Shown: positions 27,632 to 36,915 of the stretch, one piece after another
Layout of the letters: every line of letters starts with the position of its first letter
Numbering within the stretch: the first letter of the stretch is position 1
NCBI GenBank assembly: GCA_016787705.1
Contig: JAEUTP010000017.1
Span: 443,511 to 507,510 of the forward strand
Length of the DNA: 64,000 nt
Direction: 5' to 3'
Source: Bacteroidia bacterium
GTDB taxonomy: Bacteria; Bacteroidota; Bacteroidia; B-17B0; Aurantibacillaceae
Translations under genes and position numbers: made by a program
Notes under the pieces: generated by a model
Told to the model about the DNA's origin: nothing
Database searches by the model: none
The model's input: the letters and a program-made list of their open reading frames with translations, nothing else

Positions 27632-29044
27632 ATGGTTTTTAGCAGCATAACGTATTTAGTTTATTTCCTTCCAATATTTTTATTGCTGTACCATTTAGCG
27701 CCGCATAAATTTAAAAACGCGGTCATCTTAATTGCAAGTATTTATTTTTACAGCTGGGGCGGACCAAAATTTATTTTCGTAATACTTGGTACTACATTTT
27801 TAGATTATTTTTTGGTGAATACCATGCACAACCAAAAAACGCAAAAAGCAAAAACCAAATTCTTAATTATTTCCCTGTGCTTAAATCTTGGGCTTTTATT
27901 TTATTTTAAATACTGTAATTTTTTTATTGAAAATATCAATGCGCTTTTAGGTACCGAAGTATCGTGGATAAAAGTGGCATTACCGATCGGGATATCGTTT
28001 TATACATTTGAGAGCCTTACCTATGTTGTGGATGTGTACCGTGGTATTCACAAACCTTTAAAAAATTTCTGGCATTACCAAACTTACATCTTATTGTTCC
28101 CAAAATTAATTGCAGGGCCTATTGTACGTTATCACGATATTGCCGATCAAATTACCAACCGCGAAAAAAACTATACACCAAATGTTAAATTGAGTGGCTT
28201 TTTAATTTTTTGCTTAGGCCTTGCTAAAAAAACAATCATTGCCAATACACTGGGTATGCAGGCCGATGCGGTTTTTAAATTACCTGCAGAGCAGTTAGAT
28301 ACTGCCGCTGCCTGGGTAGGAGCATTGGCGTATACATTCCAGATCTATTTTGATTTTAGCGGTTACAGCGATATGGCTATTGGTTTAGGAAAAATGATGG
28401 GCTTTAAATTTCCTGAGAATTTTAATAACCCTTATATCTCCGGTAGCATTACCGAATTCTGGCGTAGATGGCACATTACTTTAAGCACATGGATGAAAAA
28501 CTATTTATACATTCCATTAGGCGGCAATAAAGTCTCTGATTCTAAATTATACCGTAATTTAATTATTGTTTTTTTACTTTCAGGTTTATGGCACGGCGCC
28601 AGTTGGAATTTTGTATTATGGGGCGCTTATCACGGTTTGTTTTTAGTGCTGGAGCGTTTGTTCTTAGGTAAACTATTTGAAAGGCTTGGTAAATTTATCT
28701 CTATACCAATCACCTTTATTATTGTTATTACCGGTTGGGTATTGTTCCGTAATGAAGATTTGCACTATGGTTTAAATGTGATTAAACAAATGTATGCCTT
28801 CAATTTCTTTGATGGTAAATTTGCCATGAACAACGATTTTATTTGTATGGCAATTATTGCCTTGGTATTCTCATTTTTTGCCGTTACCAAAAAAACAAAG
28901 CAAATACAAGAGCGTGTTTATGGTGAGAATTTTTCTGACGGAGGAAAGTGGTTGGCGGCTTTAGTTGGCATTACTTTATTTTACATATCGTTAAGTTATG
29001 TAACAGCGTTGGATTTTAACCCTTTTATATATTTTAGGTTTTAA
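27632..29044 (+). CDS. algI: MBOAT O-acyltransferase (AlgI-like)
   Basis: A 470-residue polytopic membrane O-acyltransferase that moves acetyl groups from the cytoplasm for polysaccharide O-acetylation. About ten to twelve hydrophobic segments are visible. The conserved MBOAT motifs are EFWRRWHITLSTWMKNY and LSGLWHGASWNFVLWG, the latter with the active-site histidine. Its stop codon overlaps the start of the next gene (TAATG), which encodes the AlgJ/AlgX-type extracytoplasmic acetyl transferase. Such pairs acetylate exopolysaccharide, cell-wall glycan or a surface sugar. The sugar modified is unknown here. Confidence 0.92.
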   Translation: MVFSSITYLVYFLPIFLLLYHLAPHKFKNAVILIASIYFYSWGGPKFIFVILGTTFLDYFLVNTMHNQKTQKAKTKFLIISLCLNLGLLFYFKYCNFFIENINALLGTEVSWIKVALPIGISFYTFESLTYVVDVYRGIHKPLKNFWHYQTYILLFPKLIAGPIVRYHDIADQITNREKNYTPNVKLSGFLIFCLGLAKKTIIANTLGMQADAVFKLPAEQLDTAAAWVGALAYTFQIYFDFSGYSDMAIGLGKMMGFKFPENFNNPYISGSITEFWRRWHITLSTWMKNYLYIPLGGNKVSDSKLYRNLIIVFLLSGLWHGASWNFVLWGAYHGLFLVLERLFLGKLFERLGKFISIPITFIIVITGWVLFRNEDLHYGLNVIKQMYAFNFFDGKFAMNNDFICMAIIALVFSFFAVTKKTKQIQERVYGENFSDGGKWLAALVGITLFYISLSYVTALDFNPFIYFRF

Positions 29045-30387
29045 TGGCGGTTAAACAAAGAACATATTCCATCCATCACATAGTTATTTTAATAGCGCTG
29101 GCCTGGCCTATGATATACGCTTTTATTAAATACCAATCGCGTGATGGTAAAGATGATATTACGTATAACAAACCAAATTTAGTTGGCCTTGTAATAAGCG
29201 ATGAGAAACCAAAATTCACCATGGCTTCGTGGTTGGATGGATCTTACCAGTCGGCCGAGGAAGATTACAATAACGATCATTGGGCTTTTAAAGAAGAAAT
29301 GGTTCGTCTTAACAATCAGTTCTATTATAAGGCATTTAATCAAATTCGTGTAAACGGTTTTGTGATCGGTAAAAACGATTATGTATTTAGCGAGAGCTAT
29401 ATCTTCTCTGCTTTTGGTGATGATCTTATGCCCGAACAAAAAGTTAAAACGTTGTTGCAAAAAGCAAAAGTAGTGCAGGATACTTTAAAGAAAAAAGGTA
29501 TTGATCTTTTATTGGTATATGCGCCGGGCAAAGGTGCAGCATGCAAAGAGTTTATTGAAGATAAATATGTACATGCCGTAAAAAATACAAATCATAATTT
29601 GTATGCCACAAACAGTAAAAATTTAGGTTTAAATTATCTTGATCTTTATTCGTACTTCGAAAAATTAAAACCAACTTCACCTTATCCCTTGTTCCCAAAA
29701 TTTGGCCATCACTGGAGTTATTATGGTGAGTGTTTAGCTGTTGATACCATCATTAAACACATCGAAAAATTACATCATTGTGATATGCCATTTGTTTTCT
29801 GGCAAAAAATAGACCAGGTGGATACCGCTCGTAGCCGCGATGCTGATGTTTTAAAGAGCATGAATTTAAATTCAGATCCGGAACAAAATATGAAATTGGC
29901 TTATCCACAAATTCAGTTCGAAAATGATAGCACAAAAAACACAACACGTGTATTAACTATTTCTGATAGTTACTGGTATGGCCCTGTTTATATGGGGGTA
30001 GGCCAGGCTTGCTTTGCCGGCGGACAATTTTGGTATTATGCCAATCGAGTAGTGCCATCGCCAAGGCCTGGAGAAAAAGTGGAAGTTTGGGAACTCGATC
30101 TTAAAAAAGAAATTGAAAGCAACCAGGTTATTATGTTGTTATACTCTGATGGTAACTTGCCAATTTTTGGAAATACATTTATTGATGATGCTTACGAATT
30201 ATATACATCTCCCAAAACTTACTACCCTCGTGCAGAAAGAAACAGGCAGATACAGGTGTTTGCAAAACAAATAAGGGAGACACCGAATTTATTAAAAAAA
30301 TCAACCCAAAAAAGTACAGATCTTCAAATCCCTTTAGATAGTGCAATAAGAGTAGATGCTATGAAAATGGCAGGCCTAATTAAGTAA
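29044..30387 (+). CDS. AlgX/AlgJ-like SGNH O-acetyltransferase
   Basis: A 447-residue membrane-anchored protein. One transmembrane segment (VILIALAWPMIYAFI) is followed by an SGNH-type domain. The catalytic serine is probably in LTISDSYWYG (near residue 304), and the Asp/His region is FGHHWSYYGE near residue 220. It takes the acetyl group from the AlgI-like MBOAT protein and transfers it to the glycan outside the membrane. Its ATG overlaps the stop codon of that gene. The chain is long for AlgJ and has no carbohydrate-binding module. Confidence 0.87.
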   Translation: MAVKQRTYSIHHIVILIALAWPMIYAFIKYQSRDGKDDITYNKPNLVGLVISDEKPKFTMASWLDGSYQSAEEDYNNDHWAFKEEMVRLNNQFYYKAFNQIRVNGFVIGKNDYVFSESYIFSAFGDDLMPEQKVKTLLQKAKVVQDTLKKKGIDLLLVYAPGKGAACKEFIEDKYVHAVKNTNHNLYATNSKNLGLNYLDLYSYFEKLKPTSPYPLFPKFGHHWSYYGECLAVDTIIKHIEKLHHCDMPFVFWQKIDQVDTARSRDADVLKSMNLNSDPEQNMKLAYPQIQFENDSTKNTTRVLTISDSYWYGPVYMGVGQACFAGGQFWYYANRVVPSPRPGEKVEVWELDLKKEIESNQVIMLLYSDGNLPIFGNTFIDDAYELYTSPKTYYPRAERNRQIQVFAKQIRETPNLLKKSTQKSTDLQIPLDSAIRVDAMKMAGLIK

Positions 30388-30422
30388 GATTTTAGAGCTA
30401 ATAAGATTTAATATTTATTAAA

Positions 30423-32579
30423 ATGAATAAAATGAAAAAAATAATTATCGTTTTTACCTTGATTTCCTTTTTTGCAAAAGCAGACGAGGGTATGTGGATG
30501 CCGCAACTGATAGAAGCGTTGAATATCCAGGATATGAAAAAGAACGGATTTAAATTAACGGCCCAGCAAATTTACAGCATTAATAAAGCAAGTATGAAAG
30601 ATGCTGTTGCTATTTTTGGTGGTGGTTGTACTGCCGAAGTTATTTCTACAAAAGGATTGATATTAACCAATCATCACTGTGGCTTTTCATCCATCGCAGG
30701 TTTAAGCACTGTGCAAAATGATTATTTAAAAAATGGTTACTGGGCTATGAAACCAAATGAGGAATTAATGTGCCCGGGCTTAACAGTAACATTTATTAAG
30801 CGCATTGAAGATGTTACTGCAAAAGTTATGGAAACTTTAAAGCCGGGTTTTTCTGAGATCCAAAAAGATTCTGCTATTCAATCCAACATTAAAGCATTGG
30901 AACTGTCTGCAAAAAGCGGTTCTCATTTTGATTCATTCATCCGCCCGTTTTATTATGGTAACGAGTATTATTTGTTTGTAGTTGAAACGTTCAAGGATAT
31001 CCGTTTGGTTGGTACACCTCCTGAAAGCATCGGTAAATTTGGCGGAGAGACAGATAATTGGGTTTGGCCGCGGCACAATGCAGATTTTAGCATGTTTAGA
31101 ATTTACGCTAATAAAGAAAATAAACCTGCGGAATTTAACCAGGAAAATATTCCTTACACACCGCTTCATTCATTTCCTATTTCATTAAAAGGTGTTGAAA
31201 AAGGAGATTTTACAATGGTATATGGCTTTCCTGGAAGAACACAAGAATATTTAACTTCTTACGCTGTTGATCTTTTAATTAACCAGCAAGATCCTTTGCG
31301 TGTAAGCCTTCGCGAGAAACGTTTAAATATTTTGGATGCAGATATGAAAAAGAACGACACGTTACGTTTAATGTATACTGCAAAATACGCAGGCGTTGCC
31401 AATTATTATAAAAAATGGAGTGGAGAAATGCTTGGCCTGCAAAAATCAGATGCGGTAAATAAAAAGAAGAAACAAGAAGCTGATTTTTTAGCTTTGGTTG
31501 CAAGTGACCCAAAAAAATCTGAATTATATAAAAATTTATTTTCAGAGTTTAAAAGAACGTATGCAGATTATGCGCCATTAAGCAAACAGTATGATTATTT
31601 TACTGAGTGTTTATGGGGAGTTGAAGCGTTTAGGTTCTCATCTAGTTTTATTACGGTATTTAATGAATTGAGAAAAAAGAACGCCGGTAAAGACAATAAA
31701 TTTGAAACTGTTTTTAAAGATAACAAGCCCGCTCTTCCATTTAAAAATTTTAATAAAGAAACCGATCGTAAACTTTGTAAAGCCATGCTCGAAGTGTATG
31801 TAGCCAACATTGACCGTGAATTTATGCCACGCTTTTTAGATTCACTTTTAAATGTCCACAACGGTAATGTTGCGGCGCTTACTGATTTTTTATATAACAA
31901 TTCAAGCTTTGTAGATAATGAAAAGGCAAAAGTAATGTTTGCTGATTTTGAAAAAAATGCTGCGCTTTACGAGCGCGATCCAATGTATCTTTTGGGTTCA
32001 AGTATTTTAATTCACTATCAAAAAACAGTATTGCCACAAATTGGTTATTACGACCGCCAGATAAACGAATTGCAAAAAACTTACGTGAAAGGCCTTATTG
32101 AAAATGTAAAAGATAAAAAATTCTATCCGGATGCAAATAGTACTTTGCGAGTGGCATACGGTAAAGTGGCCGATTACCAACCTAAAGACGGTGTTCAATA
32201 TTTACATTACACAACCATTGATGGAATGGTAGATAAGAATAAAACAGGCCTTGAAGATTTTTATGTAAAACCGCGCTTATTAGAACTGTATGAGAAAAAA
32301 GATTTTGGTCAGTATGCCGATAAGAATGGAAAATTACACATTGCTTTTACCGGAAGCAATCATACAACCGGTGGTAACAGCGGGAGTCCTGTAATAAATG
32401 CAAAAGGCGAATTGATAGGAACTAATTTTGATCGTAACTGGGAAGGTACTATGAGCGATGTAATGTACAATGGTAGCTTTTGTCGCAACATTGTTTTGGA
32501 TGTGAGATTTACTTTGTGGATGATTGATAAGTACGCCGGCGCTGGCTATTTATTAAATGAAATGAAACTGGTAAAATAA
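30423..32579 (+). CDS. dpp11: S46 family dipeptidyl peptidase, DPP11-like
   Basis: A 718-residue periplasmic or secreted serine exopeptidase that removes N-terminal dipeptides. The signal peptide is MNKMKKIIIVFTLISFFAKA. The catalytic His85 is in LTNHHCGF, the Asp is probably in WPRHNADF, and Ser653 is in GGNSGSPV. The residue 18 after the catalytic serine, Arg671 in NFDRNWEG, occupies the position that is Arg in DPP11 (acidic P1) and Gly in DPP7. This points to cleavage after Asp or Glu. It follows the acetyltransferase genes but has its own start 35 bp downstream, so co-transcription is uncertain. Confidence 0.9.
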   Translation: MNKMKKIIIVFTLISFFAKADEGMWMPQLIEALNIQDMKKNGFKLTAQQIYSINKASMKDAVAIFGGGCTAEVISTKGLILTNHHCGFSSIAGLSTVQNDYLKNGYWAMKPNEELMCPGLTVTFIKRIEDVTAKVMETLKPGFSEIQKDSAIQSNIKALELSAKSGSHFDSFIRPFYYGNEYYLFVVETFKDIRLVGTPPESIGKFGGETDNWVWPRHNADFSMFRIYANKENKPAEFNQENIPYTPLHSFPISLKGVEKGDFTMVYGFPGRTQEYLTSYAVDLLINQQDPLRVSLREKRLNILDADMKKNDTLRLMYTAKYAGVANYYKKWSGEMLGLQKSDAVNKKKKQEADFLALVASDPKKSELYKNLFSEFKRTYADYAPLSKQYDYFTECLWGVEAFRFSSSFITVFNELRKKNAGKDNKFETVFKDNKPALPFKNFNKETDRKLCKAMLEVYVANIDREFMPRFLDSLLNVHNGNVAALTDFLYNNSSFVDNEKAKVMFADFEKNAALYERDPMYLLGSSILIHYQKTVLPQIGYYDRQINELQKTYVKGLIENVKDKKFYPDANSTLRVAYGKVADYQPKDGVQYLHYTTIDGMVDKNKTGLEDFYVKPRLLELYEKKDFGQYADKNGKLHIAFTGSNHTTGGNSGSPVINAKGELIGTNFDRNWEGTMSDVMYNGSFCRNIVLDVRFTLWMIDKYAGAGYLLNEMKLVK

Positions 32580-32628
32580 AAACTAAGCTTATTATAAAAT
32601 ATTTAAGCCACTAATTTTTTAATGTAAT

Positions 32629-33102
32629 TTAATTTTTTTTTGTAATGCAGCTTGGTTTATGCTTTACAGGAAAATTAACCGAATTGGCAATAAAACATTT
32701 TTTATTTGCTTCATGGTGCAAAGCGTTAGCTTTTTCAATTTGAGAGGCATCTGTAATAGTTACCTCTGGATTTAATATTACCTCTTTAAAATTGCCTCCG
32801 CCATCAGCATTTTGTATCATCACCCCTTCGGCATTATCAACATATTCCATAACCGTAATGCCATTATCAGCGCAAATATGCAAATACCACAACATGTGGC
32901 ATTCAGATAATGAGGATAACAAAAGATCTTCAGGATTATGCCTTGTTCCGTCTCCCCGAAAGGGCGTATCTGATGAAGCTAGTATATCAACTTTGTTTTT
33001 AATGGTAATTGTATGATTGCGACTATATGCAGCTGCATTTATTGTTCCATGACCAGGATTACCGGTCCAGATGATAGTTGCTTTATAATGATGTTCTTTC
33101 AT
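32629..33102 (-). CDS. OsmC family protein
   Basis: A 157-residue OsmC/Ohr-superfamily protein, which usually reduces organic hydroperoxides with two cysteines. Conserved features are the SLSECHMLWYLHICADN helix with the first cysteine, and the second cysteine in NKKCFIANS near residue 137. The N-terminal TIIWTGN strand and length fit the family. Start at 33102 is the only good methionine. Its start lies 5 bp from the stop of the metalloprotease gene upstream, so it may be in the same transcript. Substrate unknown. Confidence 0.85.
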   Translation of the reverse strand: MKEHHYKATIIWTGNPGHGTINAAAYSRNHTITIKNKVDILASSDTPFRGDGTRHNPEDLLLSSLSECHMLWYLHICADNGITVMEYVDNAEGVMIQNADGGGNFKEVILNPEVTITDASQIEKANALHHEANKKCFIANSVNFPVKHKPSCITKKN

Positions 33103-33107
33103 AATGG

Positions 33108-34442
33108 TTATTTGCCAACAGGCATTTGCATTTTTGCTTTATTGATAGTGCCGCCATTAATCAATTTAATTGGCGACTCTGTTATTTTTGCACTTTTCTT
33201 TTTTACAGGTGTTTCAACACCCAGCCAATTGCCGGTTTTGCACCAGGTTGTAATTTCGCCACCATCAACAATTAATTTGGCACCGCTCTCTAGTTTTATT
33301 TTTCCGTTAATGGCCAAAGCCGTCTTACATTTAATTGTAAGTGTTATGCCTGCTTTTACGAGAATGTCTTTATAAACTTGTATATCAAAATCCCATGTTT
33401 CGTTTTCATTGATTGTCCATATGTTTTTATGATCACTTTCCATATCTTTTACAAAATGACGTAGATTACGGCCTGCATTACTATTTAAATGCAATGCTCT
33501 TAATCTTCTTCCCATCTGCAAAGGAGACATCCATCTATTGTAACGCTGGCCACCCATTAAATTATTGCTGGTATCGGGTGTTGATTCGTAGCATGAAAAA
33601 CACGGCGCATTATCGGGTTTTGTTGTTGCCTCACGCTCATGTTGACAAGCAGGATTATTATTTGGGAAAACATCACTTAAATAATCATCAGAACCACAAG
33701 CACCATTAAAATTTTGCCAATCCGATCCACCACCGGTTCCGTTGATATAAGTATGTCCTAAACCAAAAGCATGTCCTATTTCATGAAGTAAATGCGATCT
33801 TCCAAAAACAGGATCAAAAGATGAAATGGTGGTAACTATAGCAGAAGCTCCTTTGTAACTGGATAAATGCCCGGGGCCGGTACTGTTATTAAATACAAGC
33901 GGCATCCCTTCTTCAATTCTTGATTTGTCTACTTTTTCAATATGTTCAAATAACGCAAAATCGCTATAGGTTGTATATAAAGCTGGTTCAGGGTAAAAAT
34001 AAACATTTGTGATCTCGTATCTTATTTTAGAATCGTGTATGTAAGGTGAGTTAAAATTTTCAACCTTGTAACTTGAGCTTCGTTTGGCTGAATATCTTTC
34101 CTGATGACCATTTGTTATCGAATCCAAAAGAAATTTCAATGCAGGCATGCCGTTCACTTTGTTATCATTCATTTGCCATTTCCCCGAATCGTTGAGCGGT
34201 TTAAAAATATGTATGGTTATTTTTAATGTAATTACCTGGTCGTTTTTTTGAGGAACATAAAATGATTGCCTGCTGTATTTTTTTTTATACGGATCGGAAG
34301 AATTGCCGCAAGATGATGAAGTACTAGCTTCAAAAAGTTTAACTTCTTCGGTAGTCTGCACTTTTCTTTGCGCACTAATGTTGTGAAAGCAGAAGAAAAA
34401 TAAAATAAAATAAAAAAAGTAAGATGAGATTTTTCTTTTCAT
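33108..34442 (-). CDS. Secreted zinc metalloprotease (M43/metzincin-like)
   Basis: A 444-residue exported protease with a signal peptide (residues 1-24). The zinc motif is HEIGHAFGLGH at residues 220-230 (metzincin pattern). Upstream, a beta-rich domain leads to it (DFALFEHIEKV, VTTISSFDPVFG). The region after the zinc site is cysteine rich (NGACGSDDYL, NAPCFSCYESTPD). The last 90 residues repeat beta strands of a surface beta-solenoid-like tail but contain no T9SS sorting domain. So it is exported by Sec and then stays periplasmic or leaves another way. Substrate unknown. Confidence 0.82.
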   Translation of the reverse strand: MKRKISSYFFYFILFFFCFHNISAQRKVQTTEEVKLFEASTSSSCGNSSDPYKKKYSRQSFYVPQKNDQVITLKITIHIFKPLNDSGKWQMNDNKVNGMPALKFLLDSITNGHQERYSAKRSSSYKVENFNSPYIHDSKIRYEITNVYFYPEPALYTTYSDFALFEHIEKVDKSRIEEGMPLVFNNSTGPGHLSSYKGASAIVTTISSFDPVFGRSHLLHEIGHAFGLGHTYINGTGGGSDWQNFNGACGSDDYLSDVFPNNNPACQHEREATTKPDNAPCFSCYESTPDTSNNLMGGQRYNRWMSPLQMGRRLRALHLNSNAGRNLRHFVKDMESDHKNIWTINENETWDFDIQVYKDILVKAGITLTIKCKTALAINGKIKLESGAKLIVDGGEITTWCKTGNWLGVETPVKKKSAKITESPIKLINGGTINKAKMQMPVGK

Positions 34443-34449
34443 AATTGCA

Positions 34450-34791
34450 TTAATGTTGTTTGTATTTTTCTGCCAGTTTTTTTGGAGCTACATTACAATA
34501 AGAAACCACTATAGCATCTTTCAGCATATCTGTTCTTACTTTTTTTAATTCAACATAGGTAAATCCTTTTTTGCCCCAGGCACCTGGTGCAGGGTATATA
34601 ATGGTTTTGTCAAATGCGCCAAAAACAGATTGTTCTATTTCTGTAAATTTTAAGCAGGCTCTTTTTTTTGAAATATCAAGGGTAGCGAATATTTTTTTAT
34701 TTACTCTGAAAGATGTCTTTTCAAAATGAGGAAGTTCTTGGACTTCATCAAAAGAGAGGGCAAGTTTTTTGAAACTTTCAATACTAACCAT
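34450..34791 (-). CDS. MmcQ/YjbR family protein
   Basis: A 113-residue small cytoplasmic protein of the MmcQ/YjbR-like fold. The start MVSIESFKKLALSFDEVQE and the central segments KTSFRVNKKIFATL and PGAWGKKGFTYVEL fit the family pattern, which ends with DAIVVSYCNVAPKKL. Members are implied to bind DNA, but no specific role is established. Its start overlaps the end of the following GNAT gene by 8 bp. Confidence 0.87.
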   Translation of the reverse strand: MVSIESFKKLALSFDEVQELPHFEKTSFRVNKKIFATLDISKKRACLKFTEIEQSVFGAFDKTIIYPAPGAWGKKGFTYVELKKVRTDMLKDAIVVSYCNVAPKKLAEKYKQH

Positions 34792-35221
34792 TTTGTATCC
34801 AGCTTTTATAGCTCATTTCAAATTTTGTTTCACCTTTATTAACAGTACCTGTTTTAACCCAGCCTAGTTTTTCGTAAAACATTTCAGCTCTTGTATTTGG
34901 AGCTGTGCCGAGCCAAACGGGTGTTTTTGTTTGGTCAAAATACCAATCCATCATGCGGGTGTATAGTTCTTTGCCAATACCTTTTTTTTCAAATTCAGGT
35001 TTTACAAATAAGGCCCAAATGTTATTTTCTTTGAGGTCAACGATCGAAAATCCAACAATGGTATTATCTACCTCGCATACCCAGCCTTTGCCACGAATAG
35101 TGAGAAATTCTTCACAATCTTTATCACTAACTTGAGCAGGGTTGGATAGTGTATTTTCTTTTACAGAATTACGAACGATCTGTATTTGTTTAATGTCTTC
35201 TATTTTTGCTTCTCTATACAT
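34784..35221 (-). CDS. GNAT family N-acetyltransferase
   Basis: A 145-residue acetyl-CoA-dependent N-acetyltransferase. I place the start at the ATG at 35221 (MYREAKIEDIKQI), where the GNAT fold begins. An in-frame methionine further upstream would add a hydrophobic tail and overlap the neighbouring gene. Acetyl-CoA pocket: LFVKPEFEKKGIGKELYTRM (near residue 75). Substrate unknown. It overlaps the MmcQ/YjbR gene by 8 bp. Confidence 0.85.
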   Translation of the reverse strand: MYREAKIEDIKQIQIVRNSVKENTLSNPAQVSDKDCEEFLTIRGKGWVCEVDNTIVGFSIVDLKENNIWALFVKPEFEKKGIGKELYTRMMDWYFDQTKTPVWLGTAPNTRAEMFYEKLGWVKTGTVNKGETKFEMSYKSWIQNG

Positions 35222-35274
35222 GATTGGATATATACCACTAAATATACAAAAAATTGTATATAAAATATTAATAC

Positions 35275-35727
35275 CTAATCCTTGTTTTTGCAAATAGTTT
35301 TAGCGTAAAAAGATATGGTAGCATCATTTGACATGGCATTTTTTTCATATACCAGTTGGCATTTTTTGCTTAACCATTCATAATATTCTTTTTGTTTGTT
35401 GGATTTATCTGGCTCACCGTAATTTTCTATAAGGCTAGCCAGGAATTTTTGTGCAGTAGCGTTTTTTGTTTGAAGAGATATAGCCGAAAGCATGTCTTTA
35501 CAAAAAGTAATGCGTATGTATTCAAACTCTGCGCCATCATGATTAATATTAGATTGATCGAGTGAATATAATTTAGTGTTACCTTCATCAATTTCAAGTA
35601 ACAGGTTGCTGAATTTTTTAGGGGACGATCCAAAAACATATGTTTTAAAACCATTTTTTTCATCCAGCTTACTTATTTGTGCTGAATAAATAAGAGGGAT
35701 CAGTAACAAAAAAAGTACATTTTTCAT
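35275..35727 (-). CDS. Small secreted protein of unknown family
   Basis: A 150-residue protein with a signal peptide (residues 1-16, ending IYSAQ). The mature part alternates strands (LDEKNGFKTYVFG, LLLEIDEGNTKLY) with a helix (AQKFLASLIENYGEPDKSNK) and a final EWLSKKCQLVYEKN segment. One cysteine pair (KKCQ and TICKNK) could form a disulfide. It lies just after the outer-membrane barrel gene (18-bp gap) and is likely part of the ECF/FecR operon. No family recognised. Confidence 0.6.
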   Translation of the reverse strand: MKNVLFLLLIPLIYSAQISKLDEKNGFKTYVFGSSPKKFSNLLLEIDEGNTKLYSLDQSNINHDGAEFEYIRITFCKDMLSAISLQTKNATAQKFLASLIENYGEPDKSNKQKEYYEWLSKKCQLVYEKNAMSNDATISFYAKTICKNKD

Positions 35728-35745
35728 GAGAAGCGAGATAATTGA

Positions 35746-36375
35746 TTATAGTTTAAAGCTTACACCTGCAGTTAAGTATGGGTAAGAATATCCATAGCCT
35801 ATTTCGCCAAATAAAGCAACTTTAGGGACAAAATACCAGCGCCCGCCAACAAAAAGCGAAGAACTTGGATATATACTTCGGCCTCTTAATTCATAAAGAT
35901 TTTTATCGGGATCAAGACTGTTTGATTCAAATCTATATGTTTGAAATCTCAGACCAATTGTTGCTCCAAAATAAACCTCTCCCTCCTCAAAGTTTAAAGC
36001 ATCTGCATGATAAGCTCCTCTTGCGGAAATTAGCATATAATTCCAGCTATGGCGGTAATAGTATTTATTTCCTTTATAATAATAATCGTCATATTGAAGG
36101 GAGGCATGCTGAAAGCCAAAATAAGCGCCAAGGCCAATATAGCCAGGTCCTGCTTTTTTCTTTAAAGCTTGTTCATAGCTTAAATTAATGGCAGGTGTTA
36201 TTCGATAGGAATAGCCAAAGCCCCTGTTATATCTGTAATAGTAACCTCCAAATGCAACACCAATATTTACAATTTTTGTGTTCTCATCAAAACTGGTCCC
36301 TCCTGAAGACGTTTGTGCATTCATAAATGTGCTTGTAATTAATAATGCTAAGCATACTATTAATTTGTTTCTCAT
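35746..36375 (-). CDS. Outer-membrane beta-barrel-like protein, ECF operon
   Basis: A 209-residue protein with a signal peptide (residues 1-20, ending MNAQ). The mature chain has aromatic- and glycine-rich amphipathic strands such as VAFGGYYYRYNRGFGYSYRI and LGAYFGFQHASLQYD, ending in a final AGVSFKL strand. This is the signature of a small beta-barrel of about eight to ten strands. It lies 24 bp after the tandem small-protein genes and probably belongs to the operon headed by the ECF sigma factor. Confidence 0.75.
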   Translation of the reverse strand: MRNKLIVCLALLITSTFMNAQTSSGGTSFDENTKIVNIGVAFGGYYYRYNRGFGYSYRITPAINLSYEQALKKKAGPGYIGLGAYFGFQHASLQYDDYYYKGNKYYYRHSWNYMLISARGAYHADALNFEEGEVYFGATIGLRFQTYRFESNSLDPDKNLYELRGRSIYPSSSLFVGGRWYFVPKVALFGEIGYGYSYPYLTAGVSFKL

Positions 36376-36399
36376 AATTCCGGTTTTTAAATTATATGG

Positions 36400-36618
36400 T
36401 TAAATTATTTTTTTTAGTTCTTTTATTTCTTGTTCGGCAGCAAAAATAATATCGTTTGATTTTGCTTTTATGTTTTTATTTAAGAAGAGTTCATTTTTTG
36501 CCAGAAATGCCCCGGTTGTTTTAATAAGGCTTTCACAATATGTAATTCTTTCTTCGATGGTCATTTTTGGTAGTACATCAGCATATATTGTATCCAATTC
36601 AATAAGGCGTTTATTCAT
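36400..36618 (-). CDS. Small helical protein B, paralogue of the upstream small gene
   Basis: A 72-residue cytoplasmic protein with no signal peptide. It aligns with the 84-residue product of the gene 42 bp upstream: KMTIEERITYCESLIKT versus KMTLREKISYCEILINT, then NDIIFAAEQEIKEL versus NDIINAAKAELEVL. About one third of positions are identical. Two or three helices and one conserved cysteine (YCE) are visible. I do not recognise the family. Its place in a FecR/ECF operon suggests a role in that regulation. Confidence 0.7.
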   Translation of the reverse strand: MNKRLIELDTIYADVLPKMTIEERITYCESLIKTTGAFLAKNELFLNKNIKAKSNDIIFAAEQEIKELKKII

Positions 36619-36660
36619 TTATAATAAAATTTATCGTTAGTAGCAGGTGTTTTAAAAGTA

Positions 36661-36915
36661 TTAATATTTATTTATAGAGTTGGTTAAAACTTCTAATTCC
36701 GCTTTTGCAGCATTAATAATATCATTCGTTCTTTCGTTATTAATTGCATGCAAAGAGCCCGATCGTTTTGTTGCGGAGCCTTTCATAGTATTGATCAATA
36801 TTTCACAATAACTAATCTTTTCTCTTAAAGTCATTTTTTGATAAATGCTTCCATATACATGGTCTATTTCGCTTAAGGCTTTAATCATTGATGTATCAAT
36901 ATTATGCACAATCAT
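36661..36915 (-). CDS. Small helical protein A, tandem paralogue after fecR
   Basis: An 84-residue cytoplasmic protein with no signal peptide. Its ATG overlaps the stop of the FecR gene (TAATG), so translation is coupled to it. Its core KMTLREKISYCEILINT and the NDIINAAKAELEVL helix recur in the next gene downstream, so the two are tandem duplicates. No known family is visible. Possible co-regulator or partner of the anti-sigma factor (inference). Confidence 0.7.
   Translation of the reverse strand: MIVHNIDTSMIKALSEIDHVYGSIYQKMTLREKISYCEILINTMKGSATKRSGSLHAINNERTNDIINAAKAELEVLTNSINKY

Noticed and set aside
35222..35293. Longer N-terminus of the GNAT protein
   Set aside because: It overlaps the neighbouring secreted-protein gene and adds a hydrophobic tail before the GNAT fold starts at MYREAKIED.
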